Assembly: GCA_949987705.1 (NCBI GenBank)
Contig: CATLJY010000286.1
Location: 1-64,000 of the forward strand
Direction of reading: 5' to 3'
Length of the DNA stretch: 64,000 bases
From: Thereva unica
Lineage: Eukaryota; Arthropoda; Insecta; Diptera; Therevidae
A program made the translations under genes and the position numbers. Positions 42,371 to 53,909 of the stretch are shown here, piece by piece. Numbering within the stretch: the first letter of the stretch is position 1; the number at the start of each line of letters is the position of its first letter. The notes under the pieces are model-generated. The model was not told the origin of the DNA, searched no databases, and saw only the letters and a list, made by a program, of their open reading frames with translations.

Positions 42371-44230
42371 ACTCCTGTAATTCCATCATCAGGAAGGTCA
42401 AAGCATCATTTGACACCAAGATGAGAAGTAAGATCCTGAACACCCACGTAGGCAGCAAAAACTTCTGGTCCTTGGTAACTTCCATTAAGAAGAATTTTAC
42501 CTCTTCCTCAACCCGTCCATTCATTAATGGAAAGGAGGTGATAACAGAAAGCAAATCCAAGGCCGATTTACTGGCATCTCTGTTCGCCTCAAATTCTTCG
42601 TTACCTGAAGCTGATACGTCACCACCGGTCCTCGATCGCAACGCCCATTCAATGGACATAATTTTCTTCAGGACACGAGAGGTGTATAAATGTCTCAAAG
42701 AGCTTGACGTCAATAAATCCACTGGCCCCGATAATATTCTCCCTATGGTACTCAAAAAGTGTGCCTCACCCTTGGCTAAACCTCTGCCCAAACTCTTTGC
42801 CTTGTCATATTTCTCCGGAGTTTATCCCAACTCGTGGAAACTAGCTCATGTTCAGCCCATTCCCGAAAAGGGTGAAGCCTGCGACCCTTTAAACTACCGC
42901 CCAATAGCAATAACTTCTGTTCTCTCCAAAGTTATGGAGACAATAATCAATAGAAGCTTGATGACATATCTAGAATCTAACCAAATTATTCACGACCGGC
43001 AGGACGGTTTTAGACCAAAAAGGTCTACGGCGACCTTCTTGTGTGCTTAACTGAACACATTAACCAAAGCATCCATGGCTTCGGTGAGTCTTGTCTGGTT
43101 GCTCTAGATATCTCCAAGGCCTTCGACAGAGTATGGCATCCTGCTCTGCTGTCGAAACTCCAAGCTATTAGTATTGCCTCAGTTCTAAGGAACTGGATTA
43201 AGAGCCTTCTTTCTGGCCGTTCAATCAAGGTAGTATTGGATGGCGTTGAACCCAACCCTCATTCCATTTCGGCCGGCGTTCCTCAAGGGGCGATTCTCTC
43301 TCCTGCTCTCTTTGTTATATTCATTAATGATCTGCTCTCAATCCCCTCCAATCCACTTCATAGTTTTGCCGATGACGGTACTTTGCGTTACTCATACCCC
43401 TCCGACAACACAGGACAAGCAAGTGCCAGATCTTGTCTCTCTGAACGCGAACTCATGTCCAACTGTCTTAACGCGGATATTCAACTCATTCTTGATTGGG
43501 GTCGCAGAAGCGAGTTCAATGAAACCAAAACTAAATACTGACTATTCTAGACTAAAACCTGCACCCTTCCCTCCATTTCAGTGGGCGAAGATAATATAAC
43601 AGCTGATCCATATCATAATATCCTTGGCGTGACTCTATCCAACGATTTGCGATGGAATAATCACATACTTAAAGTCACCAAACAAGCGTATCAATGCCTC
43701 GGCTTCCTCAAGAGATGCAAGTTTCTCCTTCATGCAGCTGCCTTGGTTACAATCTACAAGTCCTACATTCGGCCTCGCCTTGAGTACAACTCGTATATCT
43801 AGGCGGGCGCCCCTAAAACCATCTTGGCTTGGCTGGACAAGGTGCAAAACCGCGCCCTTTGCATTGATCCCTTAAGCCACCGTAGGAATGTAGCAGCGCT
43901 CAGCAAGTTTTACCGATATTTTCATACCGACTGCTCCATGGAAATCAAATCCTCCTGTCTACACGGCAATTTTTTCCCGCAACAAAAGACTAGCCAACTC
44001 GGCTCACCCCTTCACCCTTCAGCCCTCCCCTTCACACACATTACGTTTTAGCAGTTCATTTATAACTCAATTGTGGAACTCTCTTCCGCAGTCGGTGTTT
44101 CCGAGCTCATATAACATCTCAGAGTTCAAACGCAAGGTTCATCGACATCTACTCATGCAGCCTAATCGTACCATTAAATACTGACTTTTGTAAAATCTAC
44201 CTTCTACAAAAACTGACAAGGCTTCTTCCG
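42371..44230 (+). pseudogene. Jockey-like LINE ORF2, reverse transcriptase part
   Basis: Continues the endonuclease part (33440-34497) across the BEL insertion as KSRNS-CNSIIRKVKASF. RT blocks: DVNKSTGPDNILPMVLKK, NYRPIAITSVLSKVME, HDRQDGFRPKRST, a frameshift near 43045, LVALDISKAFDRVWH, SAGVPQGAILSPALFVIFIND and HSFADDGTLRYSY (catalytic FADD, about 43376). Further frameshifts occur near 43540 and 43800. The C-terminal part includes LGVTLSNDLRWNNHILK, YIRPRLEYNS and the WNSLP-like end near 44080. It would copy the LINE RNA at the nicked target; several breaks make it dead. Confidence 0.88.
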
Positions 44231-44525
44231 GCGTCATTGTTCTTCCTTTAATTGTGGTAGAAGACGACAGGTAGAACGATGCCTTAAACAGACAACCCGC
44301 TGTGACGTTCTTCAATACCTGCGCAGCGGCAACTTTCCCACTTGAACGTAGGCTCATCCGCGAAGCATAAGAGAGTTCTTCTAGGCTGTGGTCTTCTCTC
44401 AATTTCTCGGTTTTTCGCAGATTCAGTAGAAAAAGCATCTTTAATTAAGCAGAGAAGACATGTCATTTCTACACCTTTTCCAATTGCAATTCAGAAAGCA
44501 TCAATTGTAATTCAGGTTAGTAAAT
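44231..44525. other. Unassigned stretch between LINE copies
   Basis: Probably LINE 3' UTR on the left, then unknown. Short minus-strand open frames here (44139-44466) have no recognisable domain. Confidence 0.35.
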
Positions 44526-45144
44526 TGTAAATCGAAGTTTGCATGGATCTGGTGAATCTAGTTTGGTTGCTTTGGATATCTCCAAGGCTTTTGATAGAGT
44601 ATGGCATTCAGCCTTGTTAGCTAAACTCGAAGCTATTGGGATTGACTCGCTTCTATATAAGTGGAATGAGAGTTTCCTTTCCGACCGTTCAATTAAAATA
44701 GCATTGGGTGGCTTCAAATCTGAATTTAACTCCATCTCTTCGGAGTCCCCCAGGGGTCAATTTTATCACCTATTACTCATTTTTATAAATGACCTACTTT
44801 CAATCCCCTCCAACCCACTTCTTAGCTTCGCTGACGACGGTACTCTACGTTACTCGTACAGCTTCGATACATGGCAGACTCATTCCAGATCCTGTCTTGA
44901 TGATCGCGAACTAATGTTCAACTCTATTTATAATGACATTGAACTCATTCTGGAGTGTGGAAGCAAGAATCGTGTTGAATTCAACTCCACGAAAACCAAG
45001 TACTGTCTTATTTCAAAAAATAAGATCAACAGCTCTCGATCCTTGAGAGTGGGCAAAGTTGAACTAACGGCCGATCCCTCCCTACACATCTTAGGCGCGA
45101 CATTAGCCAAAGACTTGCGATGGAATGACCACATATTGAAATAA
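44526..45144 (+). pseudogene. Second Jockey-like LINE RT fragment, same family
   Basis: Starts inside RT at GSGESSLVALDISKAFDRVW and runs through LSFADDGTLRYSY to DLRWNDHILK, then stops. It matches 43080-43680 closely in order and content, in the same orientation. The usual VPQG motif is degraded (SESPRGQ). A separate truncated copy of the same family. Confidence 0.85.
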
Positions 45145-45836
45145 TGTTTGAAATAAGTTGAATCCGGGAAAAATGTTTTGGGACATCATTTTTCACATCT
45201 TGAAGATGCAAAAAAAGTAAAAAAAAAAGATTTTTCGAAAATTTTACACAGGTTGACCCCCTTAACGGTTATTTATTACTTACGTTTATAAAAATATGTT
45301 AGGTCAAAAACAAAATTTTGAAGTGTGCCATCAATTTTGATTATCACTGTATGTCAAGTCACAACTGCTTTGGGGGTCGAGTTCCCCACCCAGCCTACTC
45401 ACACAAGTCGGTCTGGATGCTGAATTCTCCCACCGTGTTGTTGCAGGCTTCGCGTTCAAAACTTTGAACGGGACGCTCTGGTGTGTGTACGCGTTCACCG
45501 TCAAGATTTTGAACTTATATTTAAATTAACCTAGTACAGAGCGACCAATTCGCAAAAGTTATTCCATTGGAAATTTCATTAAAAATAATACTGGCTAAAT
45601 AAAAAAAAAGATAGGGTGTCTTTTAAAAACAAAGAATTAAATTTATTGATAATGATCTACAGTAGACTGTTGTGGTCAAGTATGTTTTAAGCTTGTTTAG
45701 CTAGTTAAAGAAACTATGTAAAATAAAACAGTTATGTAAATTTTAGAGTGAATAAAAATTTTCTGAATTCTGAATGAAAAGTGGAATTCTGTGGATATTT
45801 TGACCAATCCGATGTTTTTGTCCAATTTCGTTACAG
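45145..45836. other. Gene-free stretch
   Basis: AT-rich, with an A run near 45213-45228 and a moderately GC-rich patch (45370-45500). Nothing recognisable. Confidence 0.5.
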
Positions 45837-46724
45837 ATGTCTAATTCTGAGAGTTTCGATGCGTCTGTTTCGATATCAGCATCGGAAAATCAGGACTCTG
45901 AACCACTGACGGAATTCAAAATTTGCTCAAAATTTTACTCATTTGCACATTTGAAAAAGTGTGCACTTGAACACGTGCAAAACTTGGGAGGAGAGGCAAT
46001 AAAAACAAAGTTTAGTCGTAATATTTCGAAGAACGCACTGGAAAACGAGAAACGAAAATCGAAACAACTCTACAGGAACCTAAAAGTCTTAAAAAAGGTT
46101 GAAGTGGTATTTTGCTGCAAAAAATACCACCTCAATTTGAAAAAAATATCATATCTGCCTGAGGCGTGAGTATATGTATATTGAAATATATTGATGAAAT
46201 TGATGAAATATTTTTTATCATAGGGACAAAAATAACAAAATTATATGTCAAAATTTTGTTTCAGAATGGAAATAGATCAATGCTCGACTGAAATTTGAGC
46301 CACCTTGGTCAATCTTGACAAAGGCGACGACGATTTCGTTAAAGGAAAAGTTGAGAAGGCGTTAAGGGTTTCTCGTATTCGCATAGAGCACAAGCATGAA
46401 TTTTTTGAAAAGGTACTGCAGTTTTGTTGTCTTTCGGTAACATTTATTTAATAACAATTTTTTTTTTGCCTTAATAAAGATTTTCTCTTAATAAAGAATT
46501 AATGACGTTGTAAAAGTGAAAGGAAAAAACTAAACTTCTATTATAGTTTAGTTGTCCGCAGCAGCTGAAGAATACAAAAGCAAGAAGACGGCCAAAGAAA
46601 AAAAATCGGCAACAAAAAAAACTAATCGCGAGAAAAAGAACATCGATGTTATCGAAAGAACAATGATAAATAATTCTGCGGATATCAATGAGGGCTCAAC
46701 TCACGAGCGAAATCCTGCAACAAG
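45837..46724 (+). pseudogene. Unidentified three-exon gene remnant
   Basis: Exon 1 (45837-46165) opens MSNSESFDASVSISASENQD and includes EFKICSKFYSFAHLKKCALEH, ending at GTGAGT. Exon 2 (46265-46412) follows a TTTCAG and stays in phase apart from one TGA (46296-46298). It ends EFFEK before a GTACTG donor. Exon 3 (46552-46724) follows TTTAG and reads LSAAAEEYKSKKTAKEKK, Lys-rich, ending at GTAAAA. The N-terminal F..F.S+..+K pattern weakly recalls the first domain of ZSWIM/MULE-type transposases, but I cannot confirm it. No downstream exon is visible; a MITE starts 34 bp later. The splice model is inferred by eye. Confidence 0.45.
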
Positions 46725-46758
46725 GTAAAATTTGAAATATGTACCTATCTAACGTTAT

Positions 46759-47220
46759 AGGCCCATTCAGAAACGGCAGCAGCAACGGCAGCAAACTGTT
46801 CCTATTGGCTAATGGTGGCCATATAACAAAAGCAGCAGCGATTGAGCCTATTCAGACGCTGCCATAAGTGTGCTAAGCAAAACCGGTTTTATTCAACCCC
46901 TCGGAACACACACAGGGCGTAATTGTGTTTAGAACATTTCAAAGCTTTACAGGAACGTTTAAGTGTATTGTAAATAAAATTCACTTGTCAGACAAAAACA
47001 GAGCTAAAGAAAACAAGAGATAGAAGTAACATTTTATATGTGTGTAAGTTTTCACGCGTTTGCTTTTGCGTGAAAAATGTTTCGTTAAGTTCTTCCGCTC
47101 CCTTCTCTCTCTCATCTATAAAACCGGTTTTACTTGCCATGAATGTGCACCGTCTGAATAGCCCCATTGCTAGTAAAATCAAACTTGCTGCCGCTGCTGC
47201 TGCCGTTTCTGAATGGGCCT
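46759..47220. mobile_element. MITE with ~36-bp inverted repeats
   Basis: Termini AGGCCCATTCAGAAACGGCA and its inverse, continuing through CAGCAGCARCGGCAGCAA with one mismatch, are flanked by TAT on both sides (46756-46758, 47221-47223). An inner inverted pair (CTATTCAGACG and CGTCTGAATAG) and an AAAACCGGTTTT palindrome in each half show nested foldback structure. Non-coding. Confidence 0.8.
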
Positions 47221-47737
47221 TATGTTACCGTCAATTCAATTCAATTCATTTATTCGACTTCCTCCGCATTTACAAAATGCTTACATGTATTAATGGACTA
47301 TCCCAGTAGCGAATTTTCGAATTCATGAAATCGGAATGCAGTATATCTTTGTAGATATTAGAAGCAATGTGAATCGATGACTATGGAAAGGAATGGTATT
47401 GCAAAGTGTCATGCATAAGGAACATGCACGCATTTCCCTTTGTTCATTATCGAGGAAAAATGCTGAAGCCGCAGCCGAACATTCGTCCTGTCTCACCCTC
47501 TCCTTCATAAAATCGGTTTTCTTACGATTTTCTTAAATTGTTTTTCAGTCTATTTAGATTGATTACGGCGTAAGCACGTGTAGCGATATAAAGTTTACTA
47601 TTTATATTACAGATGGGAAATTAATATCATATTTTGGACTTGTGATTCATAAAGGATGCATTTTTAATAATAATAGGTGCGAAAAGGACAGCATATTTAA
47701 AGGCGGAATAACGAAATGACTGGACATTCTGCAGCTT

Positions 47738-47925
47738 TAGCTCTCATGCCTTCATATTGGAAGGTATAGTAATGCAAAAGATAGTTTTCATGCCTTCATA
47801 TTGGAAGGTATGGTAATGCAAAAGGTGGCTTTTATGCCTTCATATTGGAAGGTATGGCAATACAAAAGGTAGCTCTCATGCCTTCATATTGGAAGGTATG
47901 GTAATGCAAAAGGTGACCGTTATGC
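47738..47925 (+). repeat. Tandem repeat, 44-bp period, four copies
   Basis: CTTCATATTGGAAGGTATGG recurs, with the unit starts ATGCC at 47745, 47789, 47833 and 47877, exactly 44 bp apart; a fifth partial unit follows. CCTTCATATTGGAAGG contains the inverted CCTTC/GAAGG, so each unit can fold into a small hairpin. Confidence 0.9.
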
Positions 47926-48777
47926 TTTCGGTCCTAGGACATCTCAATGTTAAAAGAAGCGATGATTCGATCGAGAAAGTGGACATTAAGCATTCGAAGG
48001 AAGGTGTACAGATTCGAATCTGGAAAGCTTCCATTCCCTACTGGGATAATGTGAGGTCCATTTGACATTATTTGTATCGGTATTGCCGACTAAATAATTA
48101 TACTCAACACATTTGCGACTGATTTCAAAATTAACAGTGCTTAAAACATCAAAAGTATAAGCCGCAGCATAATAGTTGTGAGACATTATTCATAGAAAAT
48201 TGTCCAGGCTTTCTAATTTTGCAAAAAAAGTATTGGTTAATTACGTTTTTTTTTGGAGAAAAAGGTGGTTGAAGTTGAAATTTTAGTAAAAAAAATATAC
48301 AAAATGTTGGCTTTGATGACTCATAACTCTGGACATTGGTGGGTTGACCACTTGAATTTTACAGTTTCAGATTGGTGAGGGTATTCTTCGTAGATTGCTG
48401 CCTTATTCAGGAGAATATCTAATAGGGTTACAAAAATGCAGGGTAATATGTAAACCGCTACCAAAAAAATTTCAAAACGCCCTAGCGGCTAAACCGTTAC
48501 GATTTCCCCTCCCCCACCCAACGATTTTTTGTTCGTATATCCAAGCCCTATCCACAACCCAACTCAAGAAGTAACTGATACACCCTGTATAGTAATATGT
48601 GTTTAATGCAAATACCTAAAATGTGAGGAGTAGGTATGTTTTGAAATGAAAACACTGACGTGGCAGTTAACATTCAGATTTTTATTTAGTTATGATCTTA
48701 AACTATTATACGCTTCACGCACTCAGCTAATATTTGTTAAACATAATCTTCACAACTATACTTAGTATATTAATATT
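47926..48777. other. Gene-free stretch
   Basis: No domain recognised. Around 48565-48590 it has AACTGATACACCCTGTATA, a phrase seen at ends of many insect repeats. Confidence 0.45.
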
Positions 48778-49557
48778 AGTGACCGACCGAAGATTCGGTT
48801 TCGGTTTCGGCCAGTTTCGGCTAAAAAATCTGGTTTCGGCCATAGTTTCGGTTTCGGCCAAAATCAGCCGAAACTTCGTCTGCGCCGAAACTCAATGTTC
48901 GTGAATTGAGCCGTTTATTTTGAAAGTGGCATGAGTCACTTTACGGTAAGGAAAAGTGGTATTTTTCAATGAATAAAAAAAAATTATTTATACTAAGAAA
49001 AATATATTTATCCTGAGATGACAAATTCAAGTAAATCTTCTGAAAAGTTAGCATCGATATTTTTAAACGTGTTTAAATGCAAACCCTTAAATGTATCGAT
49101 TTAAAAACAAAGTGACTTATGCCACTTGCAAAAAAAAGACTCAATTGTCGCGCTTCGTGTTCAATCTTCTAATAGCTACCTAAAAAACACATAACAATAA
49201 TTACGAGGTTCATATATTTTAACATACTTACCATTGTCCGCATACAAAATCCTATATATCCTCCGCATACAAAATTGTCTTCCAAAAAAACATTCAAAAA
49301 AAGGGTAAACACCGTCCAGCAGCAGCTACCCTAAAAGAAAATAAAATCACCACAAAGTATTAATTCTTATAAAATAAAATACTTATCTGATAACCCCGAG
49401 AAAAACAAAATCCAATTCTCCACTTCAACAGACGGCTCCCATTAAAACCCTAAAGGGAGAAAAAAGGAAAATAATCAAATTAAACTATATATATAAAAGG
49501 AAAAATAATAATAAAACCTACCGAGCAGACAGAATTGACAGCCAAGTGTCAACACTG

Positions 49558-49670
49558 ACGCACACATAGGAAACACGATCCACAACAAGTCTGAAGCTCC
49601 CCACCAAGCTCCGCTAAGGAAACACAATCCACAACAAGTTCTAAAGCTCCCCACCAGGTTCCACTGTCGC
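49558..49670 (+). repeat. Short tandem duplication (~50-bp unit, two copies)
   Basis: GGAAACACRATCCACAACAA followed by AAGCTCCCCACCA occurs twice inside hAT element 2, upstream of its gene. Confidence 0.75.
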
Positions 49671-49768
49671 ATTACAGTGGAGCAAATAAATATCGAAGCG
49701 CGTTGCCCAAAAGCTTCAGATCACTCTTGATCTTCTACACGGCTTGATGGTAGAAGAAGTCGCTATTT

Positions 49769-49990
49769 GCAGCTAGTGGTCTCATCTCGATCGCATTATA
49801 CGAATTTTAGGTAATGCGAATTTCTAATATATTAGCCGTATTGAGCTGATATAATTTGCGCAGCTAATAGTCTCATCTCGATCGCATTATACGAATTTTA
49901 GGTAATGCGAATTTCTAATATATTAGCCGTATTGAGCTGATATAATTTGCGAATTTCTAATATATTAGCCGTATTGAGCTGATATAACTT
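49769..49990 (+). repeat. Tandem repeat, 91-bp period
   Basis: CTCATCTCGATCGCATTATA and CTAATATATTAGCCGTATTG recur at 91-bp spacing, with a third partial unit (49948-49987). It lies within hAT element 2. Confidence 0.85.
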
Positions 49991-50287
49991 CACGGTTACA
50001 TTAATCGCCCTGAGTTTAATGTGACTCTCTAACAACTAACTATTAGTTCAAATTTCAGGAAACTATTGAATACATTAGTCGGATTGATGCTAATGTACAA
50101 AATCCAATAAATTTAATACACGGAATAGCTGGAAGAGATATTCATACCGATTGCAGAATAGCAGAGATTCACACCAACTGCAGAGAAACCAGTCAGGGCC
50201 ATCTACAACTACAGGAATTTCTAAGCTTGAAAATATAATAAATAAACATAAGTATATAGTGAAGTTGAATTGATTTACATTTAGATT

Positions 50288-50385
50288 TAGTTAAGGTAAT
50301 AATTAGCGAATTTTGTTAAATTGAATTTTGAAAGGTAATAATTAGCGAATTTTGTGAAATTAAATTTTGAAATAAAGTGACAAGT
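50288..50385 (+). repeat. Short tandem duplication (~41-bp unit)
   Basis: GGTAATAATTAGCGAATTTT followed by GTKAAATT occurs twice. It precedes an AATAAAG, so this could be the end of an unrecognised insert within hAT element 2. Confidence 0.7.
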
Positions 50386-50983
50386 TGAATTATTGCCGCA
50401 GTCTTTCACTCTAAGTTATTGTTATAATCACTGAATTGTTCAAACAGGCTACCATAGCCCCGAACACTTCGTTTGTGCCTCGTAGTTGCCCTTTAGTTTG
50501 CCGACCAGCGCGATTGTGTCGAGTTGTGTTTGTTATTTTTCTCATGAATAAGGGATTTGGTGAGTATTTGTTTTTGTTTTTATTTCTGAAATATTTTAAT
50601 GGCATATATTACGTATAAACTTCTTTCGGTTGAATTATTCGCTCGGATTCATGTATGATGAGAATTATGTAATAATAAAAAGAGGCTATATTTGATTCAG
50701 CCATTACTTTAGAACATTTGTTTGTAGGCAATTATTGTTGAATTACACTTTTAAACTGTATTTTTTAAACTCCCAACCAACTTGATTAGTTACTTGATTT
50801 TAACTTGAATTACGAGTAAGTTTTGTTTCTAATTGGAAGAATTTCATATTCACTTGAATTTTTTTAATTTTGAATGAATGTTATGCCTATCTTATTAAAG
50901 TCTTAAAGTGGGTTTATTGTATGTGCTCTATGAGGTATTATTTATTTATTTGCAGTTTTGCACTATTTTGTTGGAGGTAAAAA

Positions 50984-52897
50984 ATGTCACAAATAAAAAT
51001 AAATCCGATTTGGCAGTTTTTCGAGAAAAGCACTACCGATTCATCTAAAGCTGTTTGCAAGATTTGTAATAAATCCTTTTCATTGGGAAGTCACGAACCC
51101 AAAAAATAAACGTTGCAGGGTTTAAAACAACATTTATCAAAGTTTCATGACGCGGAACACAGACAGGCGTTAAAACGACAGTCAGAAATAGACGAATTAA
51201 AAAATGCAGCTAAATTAAAGCGTACCCATTCAAAAATCTCAGTATTGAGTACTGATCAACCAATTCTTGTTCAATCAACTATCCCGAGTCTGACCGCTAA
51301 ATCTAAAATTGTACAGTGGCAAGATGATCATGAAATTTCTAAAAGGATTGACAAAGCAATAATGGACCTAATAATTGTGGACATGCTGCCTTATAGTTTG
51401 GTGGAGGGCGACTCTTTACGGCGACTTAATTTCACCGATCCTTGCGCACTTCACAAATATCGGCTGAAATCTGAAAAATATTTTAGAACATCACTGATGC
51501 CGCAAACATATGAGAAAGTTAAATTTAAAGTAAAGACTTTAATTGCAAAAAGTGAGTGGGTGAGTGCTACCACCGATATCTGGACCAATGTAAGTAAAAC
51601 ATGTTCACTTCTCAGCTTTACAGCTCATTTTATCGTAAATCATCAACGCCTAAAAGTTATATTTGGTGCTTGCGTACTGGAAAAAGATCATACCAGTCAA
51701 TACATTGAGCAAAAATTTACGGAGATGGTGAATGAATGGAGTTTGAACGGCATGATTTTTATGGTACTACGTGACAATGCTGCAAACATGGTTTGCGCTA
51801 TGCGTGGTCATTATGAATCTATAGGTTGTTGGGCCCACACGCTGCAGTTGGTGATAAAACATGCACTTTTTGCAGACGAAGAGACCAAAGACTTGTTAAA
51901 AAAATGCAGAAAGATCGTAGGCCATTTCAACCATAGCGAGCCAGCAACCAGAAAACTGACTGAATGTCAAAAGCAATGCGGACTGCCAGAACACACTTTG
52001 GTGCAAGATGTCGATGTCAGGTGGAACAGCACGTATTTAATGTTACAAAGGCTTTTGGAGCAAAAGAATGCTGTCAACTTGTATAGTGTTGAACATGGGA
52101 AAATTGATACTATTTTTTCTAATGAGTGGGATGTTATAAAGAGCCTCACAGCCGTTTTGAAATTCTTTTATGAGGCCACACTCGATTTATCAAGTAATGA
52201 TGCATGCATATCAATACTAATACCATTGATATCATTATTGAACCGTAAACTGCAAGTTCGATGCGAAAACGAAGATGACATGATGACGAATATGAAAACC
52301 TCACTGCATGAGTATTTGAACATCAAATTCTCTTTTTTAAAAACGCACCCGTTGCTAGCTTCGACAATACTAGATCCAAGATTTAAATCGAAATATCTCA
52401 ATTCCGCTGAAGTGGATGTTGCAATGACAGAAATAATATCCTTTTTGACGGAGTGCAATGATGTCCCTGTACTGTATAGCAGCGGAGAAAATATTCCCTC
52501 CGTTTCTTCACAACTGAACTTGCAAGCCTCCAACATAATACAAGAAAAAGAAAGTCTTTGGGATACACACGATAATGTCGATAACACTCCTAATCAGATG
52601 CAGAACACTGGAATTATTGATGAAAAAAGTATCTTCAAAGAAAGGATTCAGTCTTATTTGTCAGAGCAGTTACTGCAACGCAATGCCGACATATATTGTT
52701 ACTGGAACAGTAGTGCATATCCTGTTCTGAGAAAAGCGGCGTTAAAGTATCTCTCTTCGCCCAGTGTTCCAAGCGAGCAGCTGTTTAGTGCTGCTGGACA
52801 GATATATGCAGACCGTCGGAGTAACCTGCTTGGTGAAAACGTAGAAAAACTGCTTTTCTTAGCATACAATATAAGACTTTTTAATTACGAATACTAA
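50984..52897 (+). pseudogene. hAT transposase 2 with BED finger, one TAA in the finger
   Basis: From ATG 50984 the frame reads MSQIKINPIWQFFEKST, CKICNK, SHEPKK, then TAA at 51107-51109, then TLQGLKQHLSKFHD without a break to 52897 (637 codons in all counting the stop). The stop falls between the cysteine and histidine halves of the BED finger. Core motifs: SATTDIWTN (D), MVLRDNAANMV (D), IGCWAHTLQLVIK, DVDVRWNSTYLML. The hATC region has YLSSPSVPSEQLFSAAGQIY (E). The family is the ZBED-like hAT group. A likely 5' exon ends at 50560 (TTTG/GTGAGT), with an acceptor TTTGCAG at about 50955. Translation from an internal start would lack the DNA-binding finger. Confidence 0.88.
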
Positions 52898-53173
52898 TAT
52901 GTATTACATAAATAAACATCTATTTAATATTACATAAATAAACATCTATTTAATCTTACATACTTTAACTGTTGTTTTTTTAATTTCATTTAACATGAAT
53001 TAACTATATAACATATAAAACAAATAGTAGATTTCAGCATACAATAGAAATTTTAGAATGTCTAAATAAGTTTCGGTTTCGGATTCGGTTTCGGCCGAAA
53101 CTGCGACCGTGGCCGAAGTTTCGGTTTCGGTTTCGGCTACATATCTTGTTTCGGTCGGTGACTAATTAATATT

Positions 53174-53909
53174 AACTTTAAAGTGTTGTGTCCCTCGTAG
53201 AATACCTGAAAGTGTGCAAGCATATAGTGTCAACGATTACCAGGATATGGCATATATTGGCACTTATTACTTGCAAGAAATTTGTATTAAATTGATTACC
53301 CAACACCAAGCATATGTATATCTATCCAATTACCAGGTTTTGGCATATGTCCGGATAGTATTACTCGGCTTACCTCTTGAGACTTTCTGACGAACAGAGA
53401 GGCAGATTGCTTCTGAACCCGGGTTTATATAGGCTGAAGTCAACGGTTTTTCTTGGGAGGAGGTTCTCCTTGGTTGAACTGCATTTTCGTCCTTTGAGCG
53501 AATTGGGACATTTTTTTGGGAATTTATTTTTTTGTTTGTAAATTCCTTAATAATTCTGTGTAATTGCCTTATTTGGCTTCCTATATTTTTCTAATATTTT
53601 ATTCAATGACTTTTCATTATTTTTCAACTATTTTCTATTATTTATTTTTATTTTTTATCAATATTTGATTCTGTACTAAAAATTTCCCTTTGGGATATTT
53701 AAATAAATTGCTGCAATATCAACGAATAATTTTTTAAATTCATAGTATTATCTCTTTCATTTTTTTTAATCCTTTTTAATGTCCTTTTTCCTCTTATTAT
53801 CCATATGGTAAATAATATTTTCATAAATATCTTTTTTACCACAATTAATTTCTATTTTCGGGCACCACTACTAAATTCCTCATCGAATTTTACATCGATT
53901 CAATATATC
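53174..53909. other. Gene-free AT-rich stretch
   Basis: T-rich, non-coding. CAATTACCAGG/GATTACCAGG..TATGGCATAT recurs loosely at 53235 and 53320. Confidence 0.5.

Larger units (their letters stand above)
48778..53165 (+). mobile_element. hAT DNA transposon 2, full length, one stop in transposase
   Basis: Left end AGTGACCGACCGAA and inverted right end AGTCACCGACCGAA (one mismatch). TTAATATT flanks both sides (48770-48777, 53166-53173), an 8-bp duplication if the right end is taken two bases beyond the inverted repeat. Both ends carry dense arrays of TTTCGG/GGTTTCGGCC (48795-48900, 53070-53150), likely subterminal binding sites. The element holds one gene with a separate 5' exon. Confidence 0.87.

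Noticed and set aside
42321..42791. Minus-strand 156-residue frame
   Set aside because: Antisense shadow of the Jockey-like RT region.
44139..44466. Minus-strand frames between the two LINE copies
   Set aside because: No recognisable domain. They could be part of an unknown element, but I cannot support a call.
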